Assembly: GCF_003028855.1 (NCBI RefSeq)
Contig: NZ_CP028324.1
Location: 558,001 to 622,000, forward strand
Direction of reading: 5' to 3'
Source of the DNA: Pseudoduganella armeniaca
GTDB taxonomy: Bacteria > Pseudomonadota > Gammaproteobacteria > Burkholderiales > Burkholderiaceae_D
DNA: 64,000 nucleotides
This document shows, piece by piece, positions 53,118 through 61,950 of the stretch. Below the pieces are notes generated by a model, which was not told the DNA's origin, ran no database searches, and saw nothing but the letters and a program-made list of their open reading frames with translations. Within the stretch, counting starts at the first letter, position 1, and every line of letters begins with the position of its first letter. The translations under genes and the position numbers were made by a program.

Positions 53118-54212
53118 TCAGGCGGCTTCTTGCGGGACTTTGCGCGGGGACAAAAACGCTTTATGGAACAGATGGCGGGCCAGCAATAACGGTGGCATGC
53201 GCAACCAGTTGGCGCGCAGGTACAGCAGGCCGCGCGCCGTCGCGCTGAAGCCGTCGCCGCAGCTGTCGTGCTGGGGCAGCAGGGCACGGCGGAACAGGCT
53301 GTCCATCAGGCGCAGTTGCCAGGGCGGCGGCGCGGCCGACGCGATCGCCGCGCCGACAGGTACCGGCACGTCCGTTCCCAGCAGCATGGCCGCGTAGCGC
53401 AGCGCATAAAACAGCGGCCGGGCCAGCTCCAGCTCGTGCGCGCGCGGCACCAGGCGGCTCCAGAAGCGCGCGTCCGTGCCGAACCGCGCCAGCAGGCGCT
53501 GCAGGTCGACCAGGTCGCGCAAGCCGTTGTTGAACTCGCCGTCGGTAAACAGGTGGACGGCGCTGTGCAGCACCATGTCCACCGGGGCCAGCACGCGCAA
53601 GGTCGGGTCGGCCTCGACCGGCACGGCGGCCGCGCGCAGCAGGGCCGAGTCGGGCCGGGCCGCCGCCGTGCGCGGCAGGATCGCATGGTGGACGTCGATC
53701 AGCGATTCGCGCCGCGTGTGCTGCATCGGCGGCAGCTCGTGCATCCACTCGCGGTAATAGCGCTGGTCGTAGGCGTCGTGGTGGGTGCCGGCCCAGCCAG
53801 CCAGCATCAATGCCGCTTCCGCCTCGGCCAAGCGCTCTTCCGGCACCAGGATGTCGATGTCGGAAAACAGCCGGCCCTGGGCCGGCGGCAGGCCGGCCGC
53901 GCAGTAGGCCGCGCCCTTCAGCAGGATCGTCGGCAGGCCCAGTTCGCGCAAGGCCTGCCGCACCAGCCGGATCTCCCAGCGCACGGCCTGGCGGTGGCGC
54001 CGTGCCAGCACCTGGGCCCAGGCCAGCTGTTCCCGAGCCGGGGCCGGAACGCGGGCCAGCACGCCGTGTTCTTCCAGGATATAACCGAGGGTCGCCAGCA
54101 GGTTGGCGGCGCCGGCCTGGCGCAGCAGCAGGTCCCAGTCGGCCTCGCCCAGCGTCACGGTGGCCGCGGGCGCGCGCAAGGCTTGCAGCAACAAGGGTGC
54201 CAGGGCGCTCAT
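53118..54212 (-). CDS. Nucleotidyltransferase-family protein of the HPr-rel-A cassette
   Basis: The 364-residue protein matches the NTP_transf_5 layout: LPTILLKGAAYCAAGLPP near residue 93, the metal-binding acids in LFSDIDILVPEE, and a His-rich LIDVHHAILPR segment. Such proteins are predicted to transfer a nucleotide or nucleotidyl group; the target is unknown. Its ATG overlaps the HprK-like kinase stop by 4 bp, which places it in the same four-gene operon. The last 60 residues are basic and Leu-rich. Confidence 0.82.
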   Translation of the reverse strand: MSALAPLLLQALRAPAATVTLGEADWDLLLRQAGAANLLATLGYILEEHGVLARVPAPAREQLAWAQVLARRHRQAVRWEIRLVRQALRELGLPTILLKGAAYCAAGLPPAQGRLFSDIDILVPEERLAEAEAALMLAGWAGTHHDAYDQRYYREWMHELPPMQHTRRESLIDVHHAILPRTAAARPDSALLRAAAVPVEADPTLRVLAPVDMVLHSAVHLFTDGEFNNGLRDLVDLQRLLARFGTDARFWSRLVPRAHELELARPLFYALRYAAMLLGTDVPVPVGAAIASAAPPPWQLRLMDSLFRRALLPQHDSCGDGFSATARGLLYLRANWLRMPPLLLARHLFHKAFLSPRKVPQEAA

Positions 54213-55126
54213 GGGACCGCCGCCAGTGCGTCGAAATAGGCCAGGGCCTCATCCAGCACGCTGTACGTGAAGCGCAGGCCGGCGCTCTGCTCCACCAGCC
54301 CGGCCAGCGCCGTGAAGCCCTCGGCGCCGAGCAGGCTGTAGTTGAAGCAGTTGCCGGCCAGTTGCATGAAGGTGTCGCCCCGGGCCAGTGGCACTGCCTG
54401 CAATGCCGCGCTCGCTTCATAGCGGGGAAACACGACCCAGGCGGGACGCGCCGTGTCCGCCGCCCGCGCCACGCTGGCGGCCGGCGCCCTGACGTGGGCG
54501 ACGGTGCCCTTGACGGTATCGGTGACCGGGCGGCTCATCACGCTGTCCGGCACATAGTCACGGATGACGTCGATCGAGCCGTTTTTCAGGCTGATGGGCC
54601 GGGGCAGCGGCACGATCTCACCGTCGTCCAGGCGCAGCAGGGTGAGCTCGTCGGACAGCAGGCGCCAGCCGCCGCGGCCGACCAGCGCCGCACACAAGGT
54701 GCTCTTGCCGGAACCGGGCGGTGCCGGCAGGATCGCGGCGCGGCCGCCCTTTTCGATGACGGCCGCGTGCACGATCAGGTAGCGGTTGGCGCGGCTCGAC
54801 ACGCACCAGTTCAGTCCCCACTCGAACATCGGGAACGCCTGGTCCAGCGGCAGCGGCTTGAACAGCGAGCGGCCGTCGTACAGCAAGGTGACCTGCGGCC
54901 CCAGCCAGCGGCGCAGGTTGCGCGGCCGCGTCAGCTGCAGGTGGAAATCGGCGAAGCCGTCGGCAGGGCGCAGTGGATAGTCGGCATACAACAGGTGGAT
55001 GCCGTCGGCCACGCTGGGAATGGCGGAGCGCAGGCAGGTCGTGAAGCGCCCCGTGCCCAGGCGGATGCCGGCGCCGGCGAGCTGGCGGTCCAGCTCGCCG
55101 CGGGACAATTGGCCGACCGTCAGCAT
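54209..55126 (-). CDS. HprK-related kinase A (HPr-rel-A system)
   Basis: The 305-residue protein has a P-loop PAPPGSGKST (about 134-143) and GWRLLSDELTLLRL, the layout of the C-terminal half of HPr serine kinase. The HPr substrate and the PTS context are absent. TIGR04352-type proteins form the HPr-rel-A system with a PqqD-like protein and a nucleotidyltransferase. It may phosphorylate the small partner protein or a Cys-rich precursor from the same operon. It overlaps the PqqD-like gene by 7 bp and the nucleotidyltransferase by 4 bp. Confidence 0.87.
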   Translation of the reverse strand: MLTVGQLSRGELDRQLAGAGIRLGTGRFTTCLRSAIPSVADGIHLLYADYPLRPADGFADFHLQLTRPRNLRRWLGPQVTLLYDGRSLFKPLPLDQAFPMFEWGLNWCVSSRANRYLIVHAAVIEKGGRAAILPAPPGSGKSTLCAALVGRGGWRLLSDELTLLRLDDGEIVPLPRPISLKNGSIDVIRDYVPDSVMSRPVTDTVKGTVAHVRAPAASVARAADTARPAWVVFPRYEASAALQAVPLARGDTFMQLAGNCFNYSLLGAEGFTALAGLVEQSAGLRFTYSVLDEALAYFDALAAVP

Positions 55127-55353
55127 CGCTCGATCAGGTCCAGCCCCGCCAGCGTTTCCAGCACGGTGGCCAGCTCGGGCGCGGCCAGTTCGTCGGCGTC
55201 GACGTCGCCGTCGCGCAAGGCCAGCAGCAGCTGCATCGCGTTGTCCGTCAGCAGGTGGGTGTCGCCGGAGAGGTCGTTATACAGCACGCAGCCGTCTTCC
55301 CAGCCGCGGTGCAGCAACGTCTGGCCGGGAACGATACGCCACTGCACGGGCAT
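55120..55353 (-). CDS. HPr-rel-A system PqqD-family peptide chaperone
   Basis: The 77-residue protein has a PqqD-like sequence: LLHRGWEDGCVLYNDLSGDTHLL (in the region 13-35), where the conserved D-L-S-G-x-T-H-L-L stretch matches TIGR04353-type proteins, then LLLALRDG and LAGLDLIERC. PqqD proteins hold the leader of a peptide for its modifying enzyme. Its ATG at 55353 overlaps the stop of the preceding gene (ATGA) and its end overlaps the kinase by 7 bp. No radical-SAM enzyme is present, so its use must differ from that in PQQ synthesis. Confidence 0.85.
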   Translation of the reverse strand: MPVQWRIVPGQTLLHRGWEDGCVLYNDLSGDTHLLTDNAMQLLLALRDGDVDADELAAPELATVLETLAGLDLIERC

Positions 55354-55925
55354 CACTCCATCGTGCGCTGCAGGTAGTTGGCGATCTGCGCGGCATTCCA
55401 GCGCACGCCAGCCGTCGGCGTGTAGTAGCCCTTGCTCTGGTATTCCGACCAGATCTTCTGCAGCATCGGCACCGTCTGGAATGTCGAAATGCCGGCCCGC
55501 ACGTTCAGGTAGCACGCCACCAGCAGCTTGCCGATGCTGTACGTGTCCCACGACTTGCCCTGGATCATCGCCAGCTGTGTCGAGCTGCCATAGGTTTTCG
55601 CCGTCATCGCATCGCAGGCGAACACCTTGGTGAAGAGGGCTTCCTTGCTGCAGCCGGTCGGCCAGCTGTGGGAGGCCCAGTAGCGTGCGTTGCGGCCGGC
55701 ACAGACCGGCTTCGGTCCGCGGAAACTCTGCAGGCCGCCGGACAGGTAACCGGACGGCGTGGTGCAGACTTCGCAGGCCATGCCCGGCTGGCTCTGCAAG
55801 GTCAGCAGCACGCCGGATGCCGCTACGCCGGCGCGGGTAAAGCGGCGCCGCGCCGCGCCGCGGGGCGTCAGGGTTGCCGGGTCGGTTGGCCCGGTGTCGG
55901 CATCAGGCTGGTGTTCGGTGGCCAC
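55353..55925 (-). CDS. Cys-rich secreted protein, first gene of the HPr-rel-A cassette
   Basis: The 190-residue protein has a basic, Tat-like N-terminus (RRRFTRAGVAASGVLL, residues 26-41) and six Cys at 51, 54, 75, 92, 104 and 138. The segments CAGRNARYWASHSW and LLVACYLNVRAG look like a diverged form of a secreted domain with the pattern C-x-x-x-x-G-Y-W-K-x-H and A-x-L-N. I know no function. As first gene, before the PqqD-like chaperone and kinase, it is the best candidate for the cassette's substrate. Start is GTG with AAGGA upstream; a possible sigma-54 promoter precedes it. Confidence 0.75.
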   Translation of the reverse strand: MATEHQPDADTGPTDPATLTPRGAARRRFTRAGVAASGVLLTLQSQPGMACEVCTTPSGYLSGGLQSFRGPKPVCAGRNARYWASHSWPTGCSKEALFTKVFACDAMTAKTYGSSTQLAMIQGKSWDTYSIGKLLVACYLNVRAGISTFQTVPMLQKIWSEYQSKGYYTPTAGVRWNAAQIANYLQRTME

Positions 55926-55987
55926 GTCGGGTTCCTTAAAAGTGAGCGAAGGAGGGCGCTTCCTTCATGGAATCTACGAGGATGTTA

Positions 55988-56003
55988 AGCAAACACTGTA
56001 CCC
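55988..56003 (-). promoter_or_regulatory. Possible sigma-54 promoter of the HPr-rel-A cassette
   Basis: On the minus strand GGGTACAGTGTTTGCT fits the GG-N10-GC core with TTGCT; the -24 half is less perfect (GGGTAC instead of TGGCAC). Transcription would start about 52 bases before the GTG. A TTTACA half-site lies at 56028-56033. Confidence 0.45.
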
Positions 56004-56119
56004 GTCTTTTCCAAGTCCTGCGCTGACTTTACAAATCAATGACTTATCACAAGCAAGTGAGACCAGTGACTGCGTGGGGTTTGATGCCGCGCAAACGCTG
56101 TAAGAAATTTCGACAGTGC

Positions 56120-56752
56120 TTAGAAGAAGCTTTCCGGTACGACCAGCACGTCACCCGGCCGCATTGCCACGTTGGCCGAGATATCGCCTTCCTTGATCAG
56201 GTCGTTCAGGCGCACACGGAACTGCTGCTGCTTGCCGTCCACCGTGCGGATCACCGTGGCCTTGTTGCCAGCCGCGAATTCCGTCACGCCGCCCACCGCG
56301 ATCAGCACGTCCATCAGCGACATGCCGCGCCGGTACGGCAGCGCCTGCGGCCGTGCGGCCTGGCCGATCACGCGGATCTGTTCGCTGTAGATACCGGTAA
56401 AGCCGGTCACGATGACGGTGACGACGGGCTGCTGGATGAACTTTGCCAGCGCCTTCTCGATGTCGCGCGCCAGTGCCGTCGATGTCTTGCCGGCCGCTTC
56501 CAGGTCTTCCACCAGCGGTGTGGTGATCTTGCCGTCGGGACGGACCGGCACGCTTTGCGACACTTCCGGATTGCGCCACACGATGATGTTGACGTTGTCG
56601 CCTGGCCCGATCAGGTAATCGGACCCGGGCACCGGGCCGGCATCGACCAGCGGCGGCGGCGCCGAGGCGCAGCCGGACAGGGACAGGGCGCCCAGCATGG
56701 CCGCGCCCAGCGCGAGCCGTTTGACCAGCGTGTACAGTCGATTCACGAGCAT
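56120..56752 (-). CDS. Exopolysaccharide export lipoprotein, Wza/EpsE type (TIGR03027)
   Basis: The 210-residue protein is a short member of the Wza family. It has a lipobox L-S-G-C with Cys28, a poly-export domain (YLIGPGDNVNIIVWRNPEVSQ in parts, RPDGKITTPLVEDL) and one SLBB domain (IRVIGQAARPQALPYRRG). It should form the outer-membrane channel for the polymer. The small size is typical of exosortase-A loci. It is read leftward, away from the chain-length and kinase genes. A GTG at 56770 is another possible start. Confidence 0.9.
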   Translation of the reverse strand: MLVNRLYTLVKRLALGAAMLGALSLSGCASAPPPLVDAGPVPGSDYLIGPGDNVNIIVWRNPEVSQSVPVRPDGKITTPLVEDLEAAGKTSTALARDIEKALAKFIQQPVVTVIVTGFTGIYSEQIRVIGQAARPQALPYRRGMSLMDVLIAVGGVTEFAAGNKATVIRTVDGKQQQFRVRLNDLIKEGDISANVAMRPGDVLVVPESFF

Positions 56753-56869
56753 CTCCAGAGCAGGACGCACTACCGGGCCGCCACGGTTTCCCGCGCAACC
56801 TTATTGTTGTGTAATTGTCAGCTGATTATTTTATACGACTTGCAACAGCCCGCAATGCCGGGAGTGTGT

Positions 56870-57661
56870 TTATTTTGTAATGGGACTTTGTTGCAACAGC
56901 AGATGCACATAGCGGGCCGGGATGGCATAGGATATCCCGCTGGGGTTGCTGAGGGCGCTTTCTTTCTGGGCCTTCAGCGCGGTCATGTTGAGTACGCCGT
57001 AGACGATGCCGCTGTCCGGATCGTAGACGGGACTGCCGCTGTTGCCCGGGTAGGCCGTGCCATCGAGCTGGAAGATGGCGAAAGGCTGGCGTTGCAGCTG
57101 CGTGATGGCACGCGCATCGAGCCGGCGGGCGCTGACGGACGGCAGCATGACGGGGGTAATGGCCGACAGCGTGGCGCGGTGCGTCACCGGTGTCAGCCCC
57201 AGCGCCATGCCCAGCGGGAAGCCGGTAAAGGCCAGGGGTTGGCCTTCGGCCGCGCTGTCGGCCGTATCCAGGCGCAACGGCGGCAGCGGCGTACCGGACA
57301 GGCGCAGGTGGGCGATGTCGTGTTCGCGGTCCACCGCGGCGACGGTGGTCGGACGAAAGTCGAAGCGGTCGCCGCGACCGATGACGATGCCCAGCACTTC
57401 CATGCTGGACACGTCCACGTCGGGCAGGGCATGGGCATTGGTAATGACGCTGAGGCCGTCGCCGACCACGAAGCCGGTGGCGACAAACACAATGGCCGGG
57501 CTGCGCGTGCGCAGCATCGTGCCGATGCCGACGACGGATGGTTTGACAGCGGCGATCGTCTCCGGCAATGACGCCGATGCCGGAGCGCCAGCCAGCGTAA
57601 CCACCAGGCATCCTGTGACACCATGCCTGAGCAACGAGAACGTACGGAAGAGTGGGCTCAT
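56870..57661 (-). CDS. Secreted trypsin-like serine protease (S1C)
   Basis: The 263-residue protein has a signal peptide (cleavage near ASA, residue 30) and a complete catalytic triad: His in VITNAHALP, Asp in REHDIAHLRL and Ser in YPGNSGSPVYD. No PDZ domain follows, unlike DegP/DegS. It should act in the periplasm. It lies between the wza-type and chain-length genes in an otherwise standard export cluster, leftward, 117 bp upstream of the wza-type gene. It may process an envelope component of this system; that is inference. Confidence 0.87.
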   Translation of the reverse strand: MSPLFRTFSLLRHGVTGCLVVTLAGAPASASLPETIAAVKPSVVGIGTMLRTRSPAIVFVATGFVVGDGLSVITNAHALPDVDVSSMEVLGIVIGRGDRFDFRPTTVAAVDREHDIAHLRLSGTPLPPLRLDTADSAAEGQPLAFTGFPLGMALGLTPVTHRATLSAITPVMLPSVSARRLDARAITQLQRQPFAIFQLDGTAYPGNSGSPVYDPDSGIVYGVLNMTALKAQKESALSNPSGISYAIPARYVHLLLQQSPITK

Positions 57662-57911
57662 CGGTTCAACACGGCAGGTCGGCGCGCTATGAAAACGCGT
57701 GTTTCATTGTTCGCAAACGGAAATCTTCAATACTGTCTGTCACAACTTTGTAACGTGGGCATGTCTGCAACAGAAACAGAAAATTAATATCAACCGGCAA
57801 CGGGTTCTACTGTATGATAGTCGCGTTTGATGCAATTTAAGCAATATTCAGGCCGGCATCTGTCGTCCCGCTTCACGTCCTGAAGAGCTTACCTAACGGC
57901 GAGTTTACAAG

Positions 57912-59441
57912 ATGGCAGAACTGATGGCATTGCTCTTGACCTTCCTCAAGGCAATAGGTAAGTACCGCTGGTATGCGGTGGCAATCAGCTGGCTGGTGGC
58001 CGTCACGGGCTGGTTTGTCGTCTATCGCATGCCGAACGACTATCAGGCGTCGGCGCGGGTCTACGTCGATACCCAGAGTATCCTGAAACCTTTGCTGTCC
58101 AGTATGACCACGCTGCCCAATACGGAGCAGCAGGTCACGTTCATGCGCCGCACCTTGATCAGCCGGCCCAACGTCGAGCGCCTGATCCGCATGGTCGACC
58201 TGGACATCAAGACCCGCTCCGTCAAGGAACATGAAAAGCTCGTCGACGACCTGATGAAGGACATCAAGGTCATCGGCACCGAGCGCGACGACATCTATAC
58301 GATTTCCTACAGTAATCCGAACCCGAAACTGGGCAAGGACATCGTTCAATCGCTGCTGACCATCTTTGTCGAGGGCAGCTTCGGCGGCAAGAAGCAGGAT
58401 TCCGAGAAGGCGGTGCAGTTCATCGACGACCAGATCCGCATGTACGAGGGAAAGCTGGCCGCCGGCGAGAATGCGCTGAAGGACTTCAAGATTCGCCACA
58501 TGGGCATGCTGCCGCGCCAGGGCAGCGATTACACGTCGGCGTATGGCGAGTTGAACGAGAAATTGAACCAGGCCCGGCTGGAGCTGCTGGAGGCCGAGCA
58601 GGCCCGCAACGCCATCAAGCGCCAGATCGCCGGCGAGGACATGGCGCCCGTCACGGAAACCGCCGAAAAAGCCGTCGTCAATCCGGAGATCGACGGTCGC
58701 ATCAGCACGATCCAGAAGCAGCTCGACCAGTTGCGCCTGCAATTTACCGAAGAGCATCCGGACATCGTCTCGGCCAAGCGCCTGATCGGCCAGCTCGAGG
58801 CGCGCAAGAAGGAAGAGGCCAAGAAAAACCGCAGTACCGATCCGGGCGCCAACTACAGCCCGATGCTGCAGCAGATGAACGTGCAGCTGTCGGTGGAGGA
58901 GGCGCGGATCGCGTCGCTGAAGGCGCGCGTGGGCGAATACAGCGGCCGGCTGGCGGCGATGCGCTCGCTTAGCAACCAGGCGCCGGAAGTGGAGGCGCAA
59001 CTGGCCCAGCTGAACCGCGACTACGCCGTCAACAAGGACAACTACGAAAAACTGGTGCAGCGGCGCGAGGCCGCCAAGCTGTCCGGCGACCTGTCCACGG
59101 CCACCGACATGATGACGTTCCGCGTCATCGACCCGCCGGCGGTGCCGAGCACGCCGGCCGGCCCGGACCGCCCGCGCCTGTATTCGCTGGTGCTGGCCGT
59201 GGCGATGGTGGCCGGCCTCGGCACCGCTTTGCTGCTGAGCCAGATTCGTCCCACCTTCCTCAGCCAGCACAGCCTGCGCGAAACGACAGGGCTGCCGATC
59301 CTGGGCAGCATCGGCATGAACTGGACGGAGCAGCAGAAGGTGCGCCGCCGGCGTCGGCTGTACGCGTTTGGCGTGGCCGTCGCGTCGCTGTTTACGGCCT
59401 ATGGCGGCGTGCTGGCGTTTACCGTGTTCCGGCAAGCGTGA
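57912..59441 (+). CDS. XrtA-associated chain length determinant (TIGR03007 type)
   Basis: The 509-residue protein has two membrane helices (about 19-38 and 420-440, then another hydrophobic stretch near 490), and between them a Wzz domain with long coiled coils (residues 180-370). It controls polymer length in the inner membrane and usually works with the tyrosine kinase encoded next. PNYQ-like sequence appears as PNDYQASARVYVDTQSIL near the first helix. The 250 bp upstream are divergent to the protease gene and contain TATGAT at 57813-57818 but no convincing -35. Confidence 0.92.
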   Translation: MAELMALLLTFLKAIGKYRWYAVAISWLVAVTGWFVVYRMPNDYQASARVYVDTQSILKPLLSSMTTLPNTEQQVTFMRRTLISRPNVERLIRMVDLDIKTRSVKEHEKLVDDLMKDIKVIGTERDDIYTISYSNPNPKLGKDIVQSLLTIFVEGSFGGKKQDSEKAVQFIDDQIRMYEGKLAAGENALKDFKIRHMGMLPRQGSDYTSAYGELNEKLNQARLELLEAEQARNAIKRQIAGEDMAPVTETAEKAVVNPEIDGRISTIQKQLDQLRLQFTEEHPDIVSAKRLIGQLEARKKEEAKKNRSTDPGANYSPMLQQMNVQLSVEEARIASLKARVGEYSGRLAAMRSLSNQAPEVEAQLAQLNRDYAVNKDNYEKLVQRREAAKLSGDLSTATDMMTFRVIDPPAVPSTPAGPDRPRLYSLVLAVAMVAGLGTALLLSQIRPTFLSQHSLRETTGLPILGSIGMNWTEQQKVRRRRRLYAFGVAVASLFTAYGGVLAFTVFRQA

Positions 59442-59465
59442 GCCGGGGAAAGTACAGGGATCACC

Positions 59466-60386
59466 GTGAGCATCATTGAAAAAGCGGCCGGCCGCATGGC
59501 CCGGCAACCTGTCGCCACCATCACGCCGGTGGCACCGGATGGCGACGTCGCCATCGAGGTGGCGCCCGTTGTCGCGCCCGTAACGGAAGCGGCGCCGCAA
59601 TTGGCCCCGGCGGCGACACCGGTCGTGCCGCCCGCGGCCGAGCCCGCGCCGCCCGCGCGGCGTGCCCGCACCGTCGAGCTAGACCTGGCACGCATGAGCG
59701 AGGCGGGCCTGGTGACGGCGGCCGGCGGCCGTACTGCCCTGGTCGAGGATTTCCGGATTATCAAGCGCCCCCTGATCAAGCGCGCGTTCGCGCCGCGCAA
59801 GCCGGGCGGCAATCCGGGCAACCTGATCATGATCACCAGCTCGCTGCCGGGCGAGGGCAAGACGTACTGCTCGATCAACCTGGCGATGAGCATCGCCATG
59901 GAGCTGGACCACACGGTACTGCTGGTCGATGCCGACGTGGCGCGCCCGTCGGTGCTGCGCACGCTGGGGCTGCCGTCGCAGCGCGGCCTGATGGACATCC
60001 TGCTGGACGAGCACCTGGACATGTCCGAGGTCATGCTGCGCACCAACGTCAACACGCTGTCGATCCTGCCGGCCGGCACGTCGAATCCACGGGCGACGGA
60101 GCTGCTGGCCAGCCAGGCCATGACGTCCCTGGTACACGAGATCGCCCACCGCTATCCGGACCGGATCGTCATCTTCGACTCGCCGCCGCTGCTGCTGACG
60201 AGCGAATCGCGCGTGCTGGCCAGCCACATGGGGCAGATCGGCGTCGTGGTGGAGTCGGAAAAAACCACGCAGCATGCCGTCAAGGAAGCGATGCGCCAGC
60301 TGGAAGGCTGCAGCAACGTCAACCTGATCTACAACAAGTCCCGCGAGCTGGGCAGCAGCAACAAGTACGACTACCACTATGGCTGA
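59466..60386 (+). CDS. XrtA-associated tyrosine kinase (TIGR03018 type)
   Basis: The 306-residue BY-kinase has a Pro/Ala-rich N-terminal tail (residues 20-65), Walker A SSLPGEGKTYC (126-136), Walker A' LLVDADVARPS and Walker B IVIFDSPPLL. It lacks the membrane domain, which is supplied by the chain-length protein. The C-terminus has only two Tyr (KYDYHYG), fewer than in Wzc. The GTG start follows the previous stop by 24 bp. Its end overlaps the next gene by 8 bp. Confidence 0.92.
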   Translation: MSIIEKAAGRMARQPVATITPVAPDGDVAIEVAPVVAPVTEAAPQLAPAATPVVPPAAEPAPPARRARTVELDLARMSEAGLVTAAGGRTALVEDFRIIKRPLIKRAFAPRKPGGNPGNLIMITSSLPGEGKTYCSINLAMSIAMELDHTVLLVDADVARPSVLRTLGLPSQRGLMDILLDEHLDMSEVMLRTNVNTLSILPAGTSNPRATELLASQAMTSLVHEIAHRYPDRIVIFDSPPLLLTSESRVLASHMGQIGVVVESEKTTQHAVKEAMRQLEGCSNVNLIYNKSRELGSSNKYDYHYG

Positions 60387-61938
60387 TCGGCGCCGCCAGC
60401 GCTGTGCCCCCGCCGCCGCGTTGCCGTTGCTGGGCCCGGCGGTGGCAGCATTGTTGCTGGCGCCCGGCGCGCGCGCCGCATGGCAGGTCTCGCCCACGGT
60501 CGAACTGCGCGAATCGTGGTCGGACAACGTCAGCCTGCGCCGCGACGGCCAGAAGGACAGCCAGTTCATCACGTCCGTCACGCCCGGCATCGCGGTGACC
60601 AACCAGACGCCGCGGCTGCAGCTCTCGGCGGCCTACCGCCTGAACGTGTACGAGTACTCGGACGGCCGGGTGGCCGGCACCGACCGCATGAACAGCGCGC
60701 TGAACGCGACAGCGAAGGCCAAGGTCATCGACGACCTGCTGTTTGTCGACGCCCAGGCCGGCATCGCGCAGCAGCCCGTCTCCGCCTTCGGTCCCGTCGC
60801 CAGCGGCAGCGAGTACAGCACCAACAACAAGAGCGAGGTGCGCACGTACCAGGTGTCGCCCTACCTGGTGCACCGCTTCGGCGCCACCGCATCGGCCGAA
60901 CTGCGCTATGCGCATGACATGGTGGACAGCGACGACGCCGGCTATGGCCGCAGCACGTCGGACACGGCCAGCCTGAGCCTGTCCAGCGGCCCGGCGTTCC
61001 GCACGGTGGGCTGGGGCCTGAACCTGCGCCGTCAGCAGCTGCAGGACAGCATCGCACCTGGCACGAGCAGCAACACGGCGCTGGCGTCGCTGCGCTATGT
61101 GGTGACGCCCACGTTCAGCCTGACGGGCACCGGTGGCTACGACAAGTTCGACTACACCGGCATGGGCGGCAGCACGCAGGGCGCGTCGTGGTCCGGCGGC
61201 TTCGCCTGGAATCCGAGCCCGCGCACGAGCCTGCAGATGTCGGCCGGCAAGCGCTACTACGGCAACAGCTACTTCCTGGCCGCGACACACCGCAGCCGCA
61301 GCACGGTCTGGAACATCGGCTACAGCGACAACGTGACGACCAGCCGGGAAAACTTCCTGCTGCCGTCGGCCGTCAACACGGCGGACATGCTCAACGGCCT
61401 GTTCCGCGCCAGCTACCCGGACGCCGCCATGCGCGCGCTGGTGGTGGAAGCGTACATCCGCGCGTGGGGCCTGCCGCGCTCGCTGCCGGACAGCGTCAAT
61501 TACTTCAGCAACCGCCACATCCTGCAGCGCCAGCTGAATGCGTCGATGGCGTGGCGCTCGGCGCGCACCACGGCGCTGGTCACGCTGTTTCGCACGCGCC
61601 GCGAGGCCTTGTCGCTGGTGCAGTACGACAGCTCGCTGCTGGGCAGCAGCCAGCAGAACCTGAACGACAACACCAGCCAGACGGGCGGTGCCCTGATGGT
61701 CGATTACCGCCTCAATTCGCGCACCAGCGCCAGCCTGTCGGCCAACGTGGCGAAAACCACGTCCAGCAAGCTGGGCCTGGGCGAGACCAACCGGCAGCTG
61801 CGCGCCATGGTGTCGCGCAGCTTCCAGTCCAACCTGTCCGGCTCGCTGGAAGTGCGCCGCAACCATGGCGGCCTGGCGCTGGAAGGCAGCTCGTATAGCG
61901 AGAATGCCGTGGCGGCATCTCTTTCGATGAAGTTTTAA
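60379..61938 (+). CDS. PEP-CTERM system outer-membrane beta-barrel protein (TIGR03016 type)
   Basis: The 519-residue protein has a signal peptide (cleavage after ARA, residue 33) and a body made of alternating beta-strands with many Ser, Thr, Asn and Tyr; the C-terminus ends in S-L-S-M-K-F, a terminal Phe typical of outer-membrane barrels. The type is found only in exosortase-A exopolysaccharide loci and is likely to be part of the export path. The ATG lies inside the kinase gene's last codons. It is 12 bp before the ATPase gene. Confidence 0.9.
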   Translation: MADRRRQRCAPAAALPLLGPAVAALLLAPGARAAWQVSPTVELRESWSDNVSLRRDGQKDSQFITSVTPGIAVTNQTPRLQLSAAYRLNVYEYSDGRVAGTDRMNSALNATAKAKVIDDLLFVDAQAGIAQQPVSAFGPVASGSEYSTNNKSEVRTYQVSPYLVHRFGATASAELRYAHDMVDSDDAGYGRSTSDTASLSLSSGPAFRTVGWGLNLRRQQLQDSIAPGTSSNTALASLRYVVTPTFSLTGTGGYDKFDYTGMGGSTQGASWSGGFAWNPSPRTSLQMSAGKRYYGNSYFLAATHRSRSTVWNIGYSDNVTTSRENFLLPSAVNTADMLNGLFRASYPDAAMRALVVEAYIRAWGLPRSLPDSVNYFSNRHILQRQLNASMAWRSARTTALVTLFRTRREALSLVQYDSSLLGSSQQNLNDNTSQTGGALMVDYRLNSRTSASLSANVAKTTSSKLGLGETNRQLRAMVSRSFQSNLSGSLEVRRNHGGLALEGSSYSENAVAASLSMKF

Positions 61939-61950
61939 GCGGAACGTCCC

